A stretch of 64,000 nucleotides of DNA from positions 1,612,001-1,676,000 of the forward strand of contig NZ_FNKB01000001.1 of assembly GCF_900102345.1 (NCBI RefSeq), given 5' to 3'. The DNA comes from Leucobacter chromiiresistens. GTDB lineage: Bacteria > Actinomycetota > Actinomycetes > Actinomycetales > Microbacteriaceae. The notes under the pieces were generated by a model. That model ran no database searches. It was given only the letters and a program-made list of their open reading frames with translations, and was not told the DNA's origin. The translations under genes and the position numbers were made by a program. The first letter of the stretch is position 1. The number at the start of each line of letters is the position of its first letter. Shown here piece after piece: positions 47,329 through 55,849 of this stretch.

Positions 47329-48462
47329 ATGGAGCGCAGAACCGGATACGTCTGGCACGAACGGTACGCATGGCACGACACGGGCACGCATGCCGGGATC
47401 TACCCCTCCGGGGGATTCGTGCAGCCCTACCGCAATTTCGAGAGCCCCGAGTCGAAGGCGCGCCTCGCGGGGCTCGTCGAGGTGTCGGGCCTGCTCGACT
47501 CGCTCGTGCGCATCCCAGCGCGGGAGGTCTCGGCCGAGGACCTGCTGCGCGTCCACACCGCCGAGCACGTCGAGCGGATCCGCGAGCAGTCCGAGCACGC
47601 GGGCGGCGACGCGGGCGACGGCTTCTCGCCGTTCGGGCGCGGCGGGTACGACCTCGCGCGGCTCGCCGCGGGCGGCACGCTCGCGGCGGCCGAGGCGGTG
47701 CTCGACGGCGTCGTCGACAACGCGTACGCGCTCGTGCGCCCGCCCGGGCACCACGCCGAGCCCGATCAGGGGCGCGGCTACTGCCTGTTCGCGAACATCC
47801 CCGTCGCGATCGAGGCGCTGCGCGCTGCGGGGCGCGTGCGCCGCGTCGCGATCTTCGACTACGACGTCCACCACGGCAACGGCGCGCAGAAGATCTACTG
47901 GGACGACCCCGACGTACTCACCATCTCCGTGCACCAGGATCGCCTCTTCCCCGTCGACAGCGGCCTCGTCGACGAGCAGGGCGCGGGAGCGGGCGCCGGG
48001 ACGAACATCAACGTGCCCCTCCCCGCCGGCTCGGGCGACGGGGCGTACTGGTCGACCGTCGACGAGGTCGCCCGCCCGGCGATCACCGCGTTCGCGCCCG
48101 ACCTGATCCTCGTCTCGAGCGGATTCGACCCCTCGGCGCTCGACCCGCTCGGGCGGATGAGCGTCACTTCCGAGGGCTTCCGCGGCATCGCCGAGCGGCT
48201 GCTCGACATCGCCGACGAGGCGTGCGACGGCCGGATCGTCTTCTCGCACGAGGGCGGGTACTCGGCGGTGCACGTGCCGTTCTGCGGCGTCGCCGTGCTC
48301 GAGGCGCTGAGCGGCGTGCGCACCGGCGTCGAGGATCCCTTCGCCCTCTCGATCGGCGATTCCCCCACGCGGGAGCTCACCGACTGGCAGACCGACGTGA
48401 TCGACCGATCGGCCGAGCTCGCCCGCGCCCTCGGGCTCGTCGCCCGGCGCGCCGGCGACTGA
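47329..48462 (+). CDS. Class II histone deacetylase-like amidohydrolase (acetylpolyamine amidohydrolase type)
   Basis: 377 aa zinc hydrolase. The active-site His pair is in RPPGHHAEPDQGRGYC (about 141-142); zinc ligands are in FDYDVHHGNGAQ (about 178-184) and LVSSGFDPSALDPLG near 265. Bacterial members remove acetyl groups from acetylpolyamines, acetoin-like compounds or proteins; the substrate here is unknown. ATG 47329 has GGAAGGA at 47313-47319. Divergent from the sugar-type importer and convergent with the Lrp gene, so it probably processes an imported acetylated compound. Confidence 0.88.
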   Translation: MERRTGYVWHERYAWHDTGTHAGIYPSGGFVQPYRNFESPESKARLAGLVEVSGLLDSLVRIPAREVSAEDLLRVHTAEHVERIREQSEHAGGDAGDGFSPFGRGGYDLARLAAGGTLAAAEAVLDGVVDNAYALVRPPGHHAEPDQGRGYCLFANIPVAIEALRAAGRVRRVAIFDYDVHHGNGAQKIYWDDPDVLTISVHQDRLFPVDSGLVDEQGAGAGAGTNINVPLPAGSGDGAYWSTVDEVARPAITAFAPDLILVSSGFDPSALDPLGRMSVTSEGFRGIAERLLDIADEACDGRIVFSHEGGYSAVHVPFCGVAVLEALSGVRTGVEDPFALSIGDSPTRELTDWQTDVIDRSAELARALGLVARRAGD

Positions 48463-48470
48463 TCGGCGGA

Positions 48471-48509
48471 GCGCAGGCGCCCGCGCGCAGAACGGGCGGG
48501 CGCCTGCGC
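48471..48509. terminator. Bidirectional hairpin between deacetylase and Lrp genes
   Basis: Perfect 14-bp stem GCGCAGGCGCCCGC with its complement, 11-base loop, exactly between the two convergent stop codons (48462 and 48511). Confidence 0.75.
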
Positions 48510-48510
48510 G

Positions 48511-49032
48511 TCACCGCCCGTTCAGCAGCGGGAAGATCGGCCGGTGCGTGTGCACCGAGTCGTAGAGGAACGTCTCGATGTGCGAGACGCCGCGGATCTC
48601 GCGGATCTGCCGGTTGATGAGCGTGAAGAGTTCGGCGGGCGTCGTCGCGTAGACCTCGACCAGAATGCTGAACCGCCCCGATCCGAGCACGACGTAGCGC
48701 ACCCCGTCGACGGCCGCGATGCGGTCGGCCACCGCGTCGATGTCGCCCGACACCTCGATCTGCAGGCTCGCGATGCTGGTCAGGCCGACCGCGTTCGGGC
48801 TCGTCACGCCGAGCACCCGCACCACGCCGCGCTCCTGCAACCGCTTCACCCGCGCACGCGCACCGCCGGGGGTCAGCCCCACCTCGTTGGCGAGGTCGGA
48901 GTAGCTCATGCGTCCGTCGCGCTCGAGCAGCACGATCAGCCGCTCGTCGAGCTCGTCGAGCACGCCGAACGGCTCGGGGGCCTCGGGCGTTCGGGCTCCG
49001 TCATCGGTGCCGGGCTTCCGTGCTTTCGCCAT
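48511..49032 (-). CDS. Lrp/AsnC family transcriptional regulator
   Basis: 173 aa. An acidic N-terminal extension of about 25 residues precedes the HTH ([20 protein letters not shown], then [20 protein letters not shown]). The C-terminal RAM ligand domain (about 95-165) contains [19 protein letters not shown] and [18 protein letters not shown]. These regulators sense amino acids or related amines. ATG 49032 has CATACT seven bases upstream, again leaderless-like. Likely controls the deacetylase and importer genes. Confidence 0.88.
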   Translation of the reverse strand: MAKARKPGTDDGARTPEAPEPFGVLDELDERLIVLLERDGRMSYSDLANEVGLTPGGARARVKRLQERGVVRVLGVTSPNAVGLTSIASLQIEVSGDIDAVADRIAAVDGVRYVVLGSGRFSILVEVYATTPAELFTLINRQIREIRGVSHIETFLYDSVHTHRPIFPLLNGR

Positions 49033-49088
49033 GCCCAGCAGTATGGCACGCACCGGCGCCCGGCGCCCATGCGCCCCCGCGCCCCGCG

Positions 49089-50327
49089 CTACCGGGGTTC
49101 GACCGCCACCGCGTCGAGCGACCCGTCGGCGAGCGAGAGCCGGATCGCGGTGCCCGCCGGGGCCTCCGCCGGATCGCGCAGCACGGCGCCGGGCGCCCCC
49201 GAGCCGTACACGATCTGCGCGATCGCGTACCCGCGCTCCAGGGTGGCGCGCGGCGAGAGCGCGTTCAACCGGCCCCGCGCCTCCACGAGCGCCCGCCGAC
49301 GATCCTCGACGGCGCGGTCGGCGAGCTCGGCGCCGCGGGCGACCCACCGCACGAGCTCCTCCGCCCGCTCGTCGACGAGGCGAACCGGGGCCGCGAGCAC
49401 GGGGCGGCCGCGCAGCTGCGCGATGCGATCGGTCTCGTGGGCGAGCATCTGGCCGAGCCGGGTCGTCAGCCGGGCGCGCGCCTGGTCGAGCCCCGCCAGC
49501 TCCTCGCCGACGTCGGGCACCACGCGCTTCGCCGCGTCCGTCGGCGTCGAAGCGCGCAGATCGGCGACCTCGTCGAGCAGCGGGCGATCCGCCTCGTGCC
49601 CGATCGCGCTCACGATCGGCGTGGAGGCCGCGCTCGCCGCGCGCACCACGCGCTCGTCACTGAAGGGGAGGAGGTTCTGGAAGTCGCCGCCGCCGCGCGC
49701 GACGACGATCACGTCGACCTCGGGGTCGCGGTCGAGCGCCTCGATGGCGGCCGTCACCTCGGCGGCCGCGCGATCCCCCTGCACCGCGGCGTAGCGGATC
49801 GTGAACTGCACGCCCGGCCAGCGCAGCGTCGCATTGCGCACGACATCCTTCTCGGCGTCGGAATCGCGCCCCGTGACCAGCCCGATGCGGCCCGGCAGGA
49901 AGGGCAGTCGCCGCTTGCGATCCGCGTCGAAGAGGCCCTCCGCCTGCAGCTGCCGGCGCAGCCGCTCGAGTCGTTCGAGCAGTTCGCCGATGCCGACGTG
50001 CGAGATGTCGAGCACCTGCACCGTGAGCGATCCGCCCTTCACCCAGAAGTTCGGCTTCACGAGCGCCACCACGCGGTCGCCCTGCGCGAAGTCGCTCGTC
50101 AGCCGCTGCGCGACCGACCGCCACACCGTGAAGCTGATCGTGGCGTCCTGCTGCAGGTCGCGGAGCTTGCCGTAGACGTGGCCGCCGCGCACCTGCCACT
50201 GCGTGACCTCGCCCTCGATCCACACCTGGCCGAGGCGGTCGATCCACGCGGCGATCTTCTCGCTCATCTCCGCGACCGGCCACGGGGAGTCGCGGGTCGC
50301 CGGGCCCGCCGATGCTGCGTCTGCCAT
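49089..50327 (-). CDS. xseA: Exodeoxyribonuclease VII large subunit
   Basis: 412 aa. N-terminal OB-fold (about 15-115: [20 protein letters not shown] in parts, TISFTVWRS) and the nuclease domain with [36 protein letters not shown] and [20 protein letters not shown] helical region follows, ending LERGYAIAQ. Somewhat short but complete. TAGGCT six bases before the ATG indicates a leaderless mRNA. Its usual partner xseB is not adjacent. Confidence 0.95.
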   Translation of the reverse strand: MADAASAGPATRDSPWPVAEMSEKIAAWIDRLGQVWIEGEVTQWQVRGGHVYGKLRDLQQDATISFTVWRSVAQRLTSDFAQGDRVVALVKPNFWVKGGSLTVQVLDISHVGIGELLERLERLRRQLQAEGLFDADRKRRLPFLPGRIGLVTGRDSDAEKDVVRNATLRWPGVQFTIRYAAVQGDRAAAEVTAAIEALDRDPEVDVIVVARGGGDFQNLLPFSDERVVRAASAASTPIVSAIGHEADRPLLDEVADLRASTPTDAAKRVVPDVGEELAGLDQARARLTTRLGQMLAHETDRIAQLRGRPVLAAPVRLVDERAEELVRWVARGAELADRAVEDRRRALVEARGRLNALSPRATLERGYAIAQIVYGSGAPGAVLRDPAEAPAGTAIRLSLADGSLDAVAVEPR

Positions 50328-50333
50328 GCGTCC

Positions 50334-50339
50334 AGCCTA
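50334..50339 (-). promoter_or_regulatory. -10 box TAGGCT for xseA (leaderless type)
   Basis: Minus strand, six-base gap to ATG 50327. About 66 bases away, on the other strand, is the ispH promoter, so the two start sites are divergent. Confidence 0.6.
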
Positions 50340-50404
50340 GCCAGCCCGCGGCGGGCGCTCCGCGGGCTGGCCGCCGCACCCCGGATCCCCGCAGATGGCG
50401 GCGG

Positions 50405-50410
50405 TAGAAT
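50405..50410 (+). promoter_or_regulatory. -10 box TAGAAT for ispH (leaderless type)
   Basis: Close to the TATAAT consensus; seven bases before ATG 50418 and no ribosome-binding sequence. Confidence 0.65.
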
Positions 50411-50417
50411 CGGGCGC

Positions 50418-51509
50418 ATGAACGACACCCAGGTGCGAGATCAGCGCACGATCGGCGCACCCGTGGTGACGCTGGCGATGCCCCGGCTGCGCCGGCAGGC
50501 GGGGCGTCTGCGCGATCTCCCGGTGGCGGGGGCGAAGAAGGTCATCCTCGCGGCCCCCCGCGGGTACTGCGCCGGTGTGGACCGCGCGGTCGTCGCCGTC
50601 GAGAAGGCACTGGTGCGCTACGGCGCCCCCGTCTACGTGCGCAAGCAGATCGTGCACAACGTGCACGTCGTGCGCACGCTCGAGCAGATGGGCGCGATCT
50701 TCGTGGAGGAGGTCGACGAGGTGCCGCCGGGCGCGCACGTCGTCTTCTCGGCGCACGGCGTCTCGCCCGCGGTCGTCGACGAGGCCGCGGTGCGCGGGCT
50801 GCACGCGATCGACGCGACCTGCCCGCTCGTCACCAAGGTGCACCGCGAAGCGGTGCGCTTCGCGAAGCAGGACCTCGACATCCTGCTCATCGGCCACACC
50901 GGCCACGAAGAGGTCGAGGGAACGGCGGGCGAGGCCCCCGACCGCATCACCATCGTGAACTCGCCCGACGACGTCGACGGCCTCGAGGTGCGCGACCCCG
51001 ACCGCCTCGTCTGGCTGTCGCAGACCACCCTCTCCGTCGACGAGACCATGGAGACCGTGCGCCGCCTGCGCGAGCGGTTCCCGAACCTCCAGGACCCGCC
51101 GAGCGACGACATCTGCTACGCGACGCAGAACCGCCAGGTCGCCGTCAAGCAGATCGCCCCGCAGACCGACCTCGTCATCGTCGTCGGCTCCGCGAACTCG
51201 TCGAACTCGGTGCGCCTGAAGGAAGTCGCGCTCGAGTACGGCGCACGCGCCGCGCACCGCGTCGACTTCGCGAGCGAGGTGCGGCAGGAGTGGCTCGACG
51301 GCGTGCGCACGATCGGCGTGACGAGCGGGGCCTCGGTGCCCGAGGTGCTCGTGCAGGAGCTGCTCGACGACCTCGCCGACGCCGGCTACGGCGACGTCGA
51401 GGCCGCCGTCACCGCGGAGGAGGACCTGGTGTTCTCGCTGCCGAAGGAGCTGCGGCAGGATGCCGCGGGCAATCGCGACGCCCGCGCACTGGGCGGTCGC
51501 GCGCGCTGA
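50418..51509 (+). CDS. ispH: 4-hydroxy-3-methylbut-2-enyl diphosphate reductase
   Basis: 363 aa, last enzyme of the non-mevalonate isoprenoid pathway; makes IPP and DMAPP with an iron-sulfur cluster. The three cluster Cys are at about 51 ([12 protein letters not shown]), 135 ([12 protein letters not shown]) and 233 ([10 protein letters not shown]). The active-site Glu lies in the [10 protein letters not shown] segment near 161. A basic N-terminal extension of about 35 residues precedes the domain. ATG 50418 follows TAGAAT directly. Confidence 0.96.
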   Translation: MNDTQVRDQRTIGAPVVTLAMPRLRRQAGRLRDLPVAGAKKVILAAPRGYCAGVDRAVVAVEKALVRYGAPVYVRKQIVHNVHVVRTLEQMGAIFVEEVDEVPPGAHVVFSAHGVSPAVVDEAAVRGLHAIDATCPLVTKVHREAVRFAKQDLDILLIGHTGHEEVEGTAGEAPDRITIVNSPDDVDGLEVRDPDRLVWLSQTTLSVDETMETVRRLRERFPNLQDPPSDDICYATQNRQVAVKQIAPQTDLVIVVGSANSSNSVRLKEVALEYGARAAHRVDFASEVRQEWLDGVRTIGVTSGASVPEVLVQELLDDLADAGYGDVEAAVTAEEDLVFSLPKELRQDAAGNRDARALGGRAR

Positions 51510-51614
51510 GGCCGCGTTCCCGTGCCGCGCGCAGGGCGGGTCGGGGTGCGGGCGGTGCGGTGCGAGTAGCGGTGCGGGAGCGCCCGATTCCCGATCGAGC
51601 GCTCGCGCGCGCCG

Positions 51615-52409
51615 TCAGGGCTGGCTCATCTCCGACAGCGAGTCGAGCAGCTTCTGCATCGCGGTCGGATCCGAGGCCGCACTCATCAGCTCGGGAACGT
51701 TGAGCAGCACCACCGTGGTCACGATGATCGTGCCGACGACGACGATCGCGCCCGCGGTGAGCGGCACCCAGAACGCGAGTTTGCGGGCGCGCATCCGCTG
51801 GATCGAGAAGATGAGGCTCACCGCGAAGACCGCGAAGATCGCGATCGCCGTCACGGTGCCGACAGTGCCGACCCACGCGGGCACGGTGAAGCCGTCGATC
51901 TCGAACGCGGAGCCCATGAGGGAGAAGCTCGCCGGGAGGCTCATCATCGATCCCGCGAAGTTCAGCGACCCGAACATGCCCAGAACGAGCAGGATGATCG
52001 TGATCACGCGATCCGCAGTGCGCGGCTTCCGCTGCGGCGCCCCGTACCCGTTCTGCGCAGCCGAGGGCTCGGCCGCCCGAGGCGGCATCGACTCGCGCGG
52101 AGCCTGAGGCGCGGCGGCGCGGTACGGCTCGGGATCGCGCGACCCCGCCGCCGATCCCGACCCCGACCCCGGAGCGGCTGCCGACGGCGCCGACGCGGGA
52201 GCCGACCCGTCGCCCCGCGCGCCCAGATTGTGCGGCACCCCGGTCACGGGCGACCCCGAGCGGCCGCCCGCGGGCGCCGACTCGTTCGCGCGCGCGCCGT
52301 CGCTCGTCTCGGGCGTCCACTCCCAGCCCTCGGGAGCGAGCTCGCCGTAGGCCGGGCGCGGGCGTTCCGCGGGCTGCGCCTGCGGTGCGTCGTCGCTGGA
52401 GAGAGCCAC
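51615..52409 (-). CDS. DUF6264-like membrane protein
   Basis: 264 aa. The first half (about 1-130) is disordered, rich in Pro, Ala, Ser and Gly, and contains RPAYGELAPEGWEW. The second half has four membrane helices (about 138-158, 175-200, 208-225 and 228-250) and ends LLDSLSEMSQP. This two-part layout is seen in Microbacteriaceae DUF6264 proteins; function unknown. The GTG start overlaps the fba stop by one base (TAGTG). Confidence 0.75.
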   Translation of the reverse strand: MALSSDDAPQAQPAERPRPAYGELAPEGWEWTPETSDGARANESAPAGGRSGSPVTGVPHNLGARGDGSAPASAPSAAAPGSGSGSAAGSRDPEPYRAAAPQAPRESMPPRAAEPSAAQNGYGAPQRKPRTADRVITIILLVLGMFGSLNFAGSMMSLPASFSLMGSAFEIDGFTVPAWVGTVGTVTAIAIFAVFAVSLIFSIQRMRARKLAFWVPLTAGAIVVVGTIIVTTVVLLNVPELMSAASDPTAMQKLLDSLSEMSQP

Positions 52410-53437
52410 TACGCGCTCACCGACTTCCCGGCGGAGCCGAGCTGCTCGGCGGCGACCGCGACTCGGGCCGCCATCGCCGACTCCGTGACCTTGCCCCAGG
52501 CGCGGGGGTCGTACTGCTTCTTGTTGCCGACCTCGCCGTCGATCTTGAGCACGCCGTCGTAGTTCGTGAAGATGTAGCCCGCGAGTGCGCGCGTGAAGGC
52601 GTACTGCGTATCGGTATCGATGTTCATCTTGATGACGCCGTTGCGCACCGCCTCGGCGATCTCCTCGGCGGAGGAGCCCGATCCGCCGTGGAAGACGAGA
52701 TCGAGCGGCTTCTCGCCGGTGCCGTACTTCGCCTGCAGGCCCTGCTGGATCTCCGCGAGCAGCTCGGGCCGCAGCGACACCCCGCCCGGCTTGTACACGC
52801 CGTGCACGTTGCCGAAGGTGAGCGCCGTGAGATACCGACCCCGATCGCCGAGACCGAGCGCCTCGACCGTCGCCACCGCGTCGTCGAGCGTCGTGTACAG
52901 CTGATCGTTGATCTCGTGGCTGACGCCGTCCTCCTCGCCGCCGACGACGCCGATCTCGACCTCGAGCACGACGTTCATCGCCGCGAGCCGGGGGAGCAGC
53001 TCCTGGGCGATCTCGAGGTTCTCGGGCAGGGGCACCGCCGAGCCGTCCCACATGTGCGACTGGAAGTAGGGGAGGCCGCCCTCGGCGACGCGCGCCTCGC
53101 TCGCCGCGACCAGAGGCAGCAGGAAGTCGTCGAGTGCGTTCTTCGGGCAGTGGTCCGTGTGCAGCGCCACCGTCACGTCGTACGCCTTCGCGACCTCCTC
53201 CGCGTACTTCGCGAACGCGATCGCGCCGCCCGCGCGGTTCTTGACCGTGTGCCCCGCGAGGTAGTCGGAGCCGCCCGTCGTCACCTGGATGATCCCGTCC
53301 GATCCCGACTCCGCGAAGCCCTGCAGGGCGGCGTTCAGGGTCTGCGAGCTCGACACGTTGACCGCGGGGAACGCGAACGCTCCGGTCTTCGCGGCGTCGA
53401 GCATGGCGGCGTACTGTTCCGGTGTTGCGACGGGCAT
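52409..53437 (-). CDS. fba: Class II fructose-bisphosphate aldolase
   Basis: 342 aa zinc aldolase of glycolysis and gluconeogenesis. Zinc and substrate motifs: VALHTDHCPKNALDDF near 93, the Glu/Gly region VLEVEIGVVGGEEDG near 155, GNVHGVYKPG near 214, LVFHGGSGSSAEEI near 250 and KMNIDTDTQYAFTRAL near 275. ATG 53437 has AAGGAG. TAGACT at 53483-53478 is the likely -10. Divergent from glpX, which catalyses the next gluconeogenic step. Confidence 0.95.
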   Translation of the reverse strand: MPVATPEQYAAMLDAAKTGAFAFPAVNVSSSQTLNAALQGFAESGSDGIIQVTTGGSDYLAGHTVKNRAGGAIAFAKYAEEVAKAYDVTVALHTDHCPKNALDDFLLPLVAASEARVAEGGLPYFQSHMWDGSAVPLPENLEIAQELLPRLAAMNVVLEVEIGVVGGEEDGVSHEINDQLYTTLDDAVATVEALGLGDRGRYLTALTFGNVHGVYKPGGVSLRPELLAEIQQGLQAKYGTGEKPLDLVFHGGSGSSAEEIAEAVRNGVIKMNIDTDTQYAFTRALAGYIFTNYDGVLKIDGEVGNKKQYDPRAWGKVTESAMAARVAVAAEQLGSAGKSVSA

Positions 53438-53488
53438 GTGCGCTCCTTGACTTCGTTGGGGTCCGCTTCGTCGCACCAGTCTACGCGG

Positions 53489-53494
53489 TAGGCT
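53489..53494 (+). promoter_or_regulatory. -10 box TAGGCT for glpX (leaderless type)
   Basis: Seven-base gap to ATG 53502. The fba -10 (minus, 53483-53478) is only six bases away on the other strand, so the two promoters overlap in the 64-base gap. Confidence 0.6.
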
Positions 53495-53501
53495 TGCAGG
53501 C

Positions 53502-54485
53502 ATGACTGAACCGGATTCGCTGGGCGAATGGCAGCCCGATCGCAACCTCGCAATGGAGCTCGTACGCGCTACTGAGGCGGCGGCGATGCGCTCGACGCCG
53601 TGGATCGGCCGCGGCGACAAGCTCGCAGCGGATGGCGCAGCGGTCGACGCGATGCGCCGCTTCCTCTCGACCGTCAACATGCGCGGCACCGTCGTGATCG
53701 GCGAGGGCGAGAAGGACGACGCCCCCTGGCTCTACAACGGCGAGGTGGTCGGCAACGGCGAGGGCGCCGAGTGCGACGTCGCGGTCGACCCGATCGACGG
53801 CACCCGGCTCACCGCGGAGGGGCGCCCCGGCGCGCTCTCCGTCATCGCGGTCGCCGACCGCGGCAGCATGTACGACCCCTCGGCCGTCTTCTACATGGAC
53901 AAGCTCGTGTGCGGCCCGATCGGGGTCGGCGTCGTCGACATTCGCCGCCCCATCGGCGAGAACATCCGCGCGCTCGCGCGGGCCAAGCGCGTCGATGTGT
54001 CGGACATCCGCGTCGCGGTGCTCGATCGCCCGCGCCACGAGCAGCTGATCTCCGAGATCCGCGCGGCCGGCGCGGGCACCCGACTGCTCATGGACGGCGA
54101 TGTGGCCGGCGGCGTGAACGCGGCGCGCTGGGACTCGAACATCGACCTGTGCGTCGGCATCGGCGGCACCCCCGAGGGCATCATCACGGCCTGCGCCGTG
54201 AAGGCGCTGGGCGGCGTGATCCAGGGCCGGCTCTGGCCGAAGGACGACGAGGAGCGCCAGCGCGCCCTCGACGCCGGCCACGACCTCGACCGCGTGCTCG
54301 AGGCGAACGATCTCGTCGCGAGCGACAACTGCTACTTCGTCGCGACCGGCATCACCGACGCCGAGTTCGTCGACGGCGTGAAGCGCAACGGGCCGTTCGT
54401 GCGCGCGGAGAGCATCGTGATGCGCGCCCACTCGGGCACCATCCGCCACGTCACGAGCGACATGGACCCCAACCGCTGGTCTTAG
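53502..54485 (+). CDS. glpX: Class II fructose-1,6-bisphosphatase
   Basis: 327 aa GlpX-type enzyme, key step of gluconeogenesis. Metal and substrate motifs: TVVIGEGEKDDAPWLYNGE near 62, VAVDPIDGTRLT near 94, and GIGGTPEGIITACAVKALGG near 225. Complete and of normal length. No other gluconeogenic gene except fba is nearby. Confidence 0.96.
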   Translation: MTEPDSLGEWQPDRNLAMELVRATEAAAMRSTPWIGRGDKLAADGAAVDAMRRFLSTVNMRGTVVIGEGEKDDAPWLYNGEVVGNGEGAECDVAVDPIDGTRLTAEGRPGALSVIAVADRGSMYDPSAVFYMDKLVCGPIGVGVVDIRRPIGENIRALARAKRVDVSDIRVAVLDRPRHEQLISEIRAAGAGTRLLMDGDVAGGVNAARWDSNIDLCVGIGGTPEGIITACAVKALGGVIQGRLWPKDDEERQRALDAGHDLDRVLEANDLVASDNCYFVATGITDAEFVDGVKRNGPFVRAESIVMRAHSGTIRHVTSDMDPNRWS

Positions 54486-54892
54486 CCCACCGCGGGCGCG
54501 CTCCGGCGTGCTCGTCGGCGTGCGTGCGCGCGGTTGTCGGCGTCGGCGCGTTCGGGTGCGCGCGTGCCCATTGGCGTGAAAGCGCGCGTGCGCGCCGCGG
54601 CTCGGCGAACTCTCGCCGACGCACCGCTTTCTCACCGATGCACCTGTGATTCCCGGGTGCTTCGGTGAATTCTCGGTGCAGCGGCGCCCGCGTCGTCGGG
54701 GTGCTCGGCTGCGCCTCGTTCGGGGTCGCGCCACTTCTCGCCGCAGCACCCCTTTCCGCCGCTGTACCCCTTTCTCACCGATGCACCTGTGATTCCCGGG
54801 TGGTTCGGTGAAAGAGGTGTGCATCGGCGCAGGGCGACGCAGGGCGGCGGCGACAGGCGGTGAGCGGAGCCGGGCGCCGTGCGGGCCCCGCG
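54486..54892 (+). other. Gene-free gap with repeat element C
   Basis: 407 bases between the glpX and HAD-phosphatase stops (convergent). It contains two copies of a 43-base repeat and related fragments. No gene is supported. Confidence 0.8.
54627..54812. repeat. 43-base direct repeat with internal palindrome, element C
   Basis: 54627-54669 and 54770-54812 match at 42 of 43 bases (start CTTTCTCACCGATGCACCTG, end TTCGGTGAA). Each copy is itself a near palindrome: TCACCGATGCACC pairs with GGTGCTTCGGTGA in the first copy, one mismatch. Related fragments (ACTTCTCGCCGCAGCACCCC near 54732; GAGGTGTGCATCGG after the second copy) fill the space between and after. Confidence 0.85.
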
Positions 54893-55774
54893 TCAGATGC
54901 GGAACGGCGCGTCGGTCGGGAAGTGCTTGCGGAGGCTGAGCCCCACGCCCTCCTCATCGTTCGACAGGGTGCGCTCGACGTGCGGCGCGACTCGGAGCGC
55001 GGGATCGGCGTTGCCCATCAAGACGCCGACACCGGCCGCTTCGAGCATCGGGACGTCGGCCTCGGTGTCGCCGAAGGCGATCACCTCGTGGGGTGCGATG
55101 CCGAGATGATCGCTCAACGCCCGGAGGGCTCCGTGCTTGCGCGACGTCGTGACTTCGAGCACGCGGGCGGAGAGGTGCGCGAACGCGCCCGGCAGCTCGC
55201 GGTCGATCGTCTCCTTGATCGGTGCGAGCGCCTCGGGCAGGCCGCGGAACATCAGCTTGAACACCGCATCGGCGGGGGCCCGGAGCGGCGATCCGTCGCC
55301 GACCGAGTCGGGCCAGATGGACGTGTTGCGCGCTTCGCGCAGCCCCCAGAACCCGAGGTCGCTCACGTGCCACTCCGTCGCGGTGTACACGCCGATGTGC
55401 ACATCGGCGCCGTTCGCGGCGTCGAGCATGAGCGCGACGTCGGAACGCTCGAACGGGTGCTCCTCGAGCACGGTCAGCCCGCTGCCGGTGCGGACGTGCA
55501 CCGTGCCGCCCCCGAATGCGATGTGGGAGGCGGCGACGCCGAGCTTGCGCTCGATGATCAGCGAAGCGTTGATGGCGCGCGCCGTCACGATCACCGGATG
55601 CACGCCCGTCGCAGCGACTCGGGCGACCTCCTGCTGCGTGAACGGCATGATCTGCTTGGCGCTGTCGATCAGCGTTCCGTCGATGTCGAGGGCCAGGAGC
55701 CGCAGCGGTGTCGTCGGGCGAGGGGAGGGAGCCGCACCGTGATGCGCGGCGCGCGAGAGCGCGTCAGAGGCCAT
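54893..55774 (-). CDS. HAD superfamily phosphatase (Cof-type)
   Basis: 293 aa. Motif I LLALDIDGTLID near 26-37, motif II in PVIVTARAIN, the Lys motif and motif IV EVIAFGDTEADVPMLEAAG near 236. The C2-type cap between them is typical of Cof/YbiV sugar-phosphate or FMN phosphatases. TAGCGT six bases before ATG 55774 suggests a leaderless start. Substrate unknown. Confidence 0.88.
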   Translation of the reverse strand: MASDALSRAAHHGAAPSPRPTTPLRLLALDIDGTLIDSAKQIMPFTQQEVARVAATGVHPVIVTARAINASLIIERKLGVAASHIAFGGGTVHVRTGSGLTVLEEHPFERSDVALMLDAANGADVHIGVYTATEWHVSDLGFWGLREARNTSIWPDSVGDGSPLRAPADAVFKLMFRGLPEALAPIKETIDRELPGAFAHLSARVLEVTTSRKHGALRALSDHLGIAPHEVIAFGDTEADVPMLEAAGVGVLMGNADPALRVAPHVERTLSNDEEGVGLSLRKHFPTDAPFRI

Positions 55775-55780
55775 GGTCTT

Positions 55781-55786
55781 ACGCTA
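55781..55786 (-). promoter_or_regulatory. -10 box TAGCGT for HAD phosphatase gene (leaderless type)
   Basis: Minus strand; six-base gap (AAGACC) to the ATG, no ribosome-binding sequence. Confidence 0.5.
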
Positions 55787-55849
55787 GCGCACGGCGTTGC
55801 GCCCGCGCGGCCGCACCCGCGTACTGCCGCCCGCGGCGTCAACGGGCGT

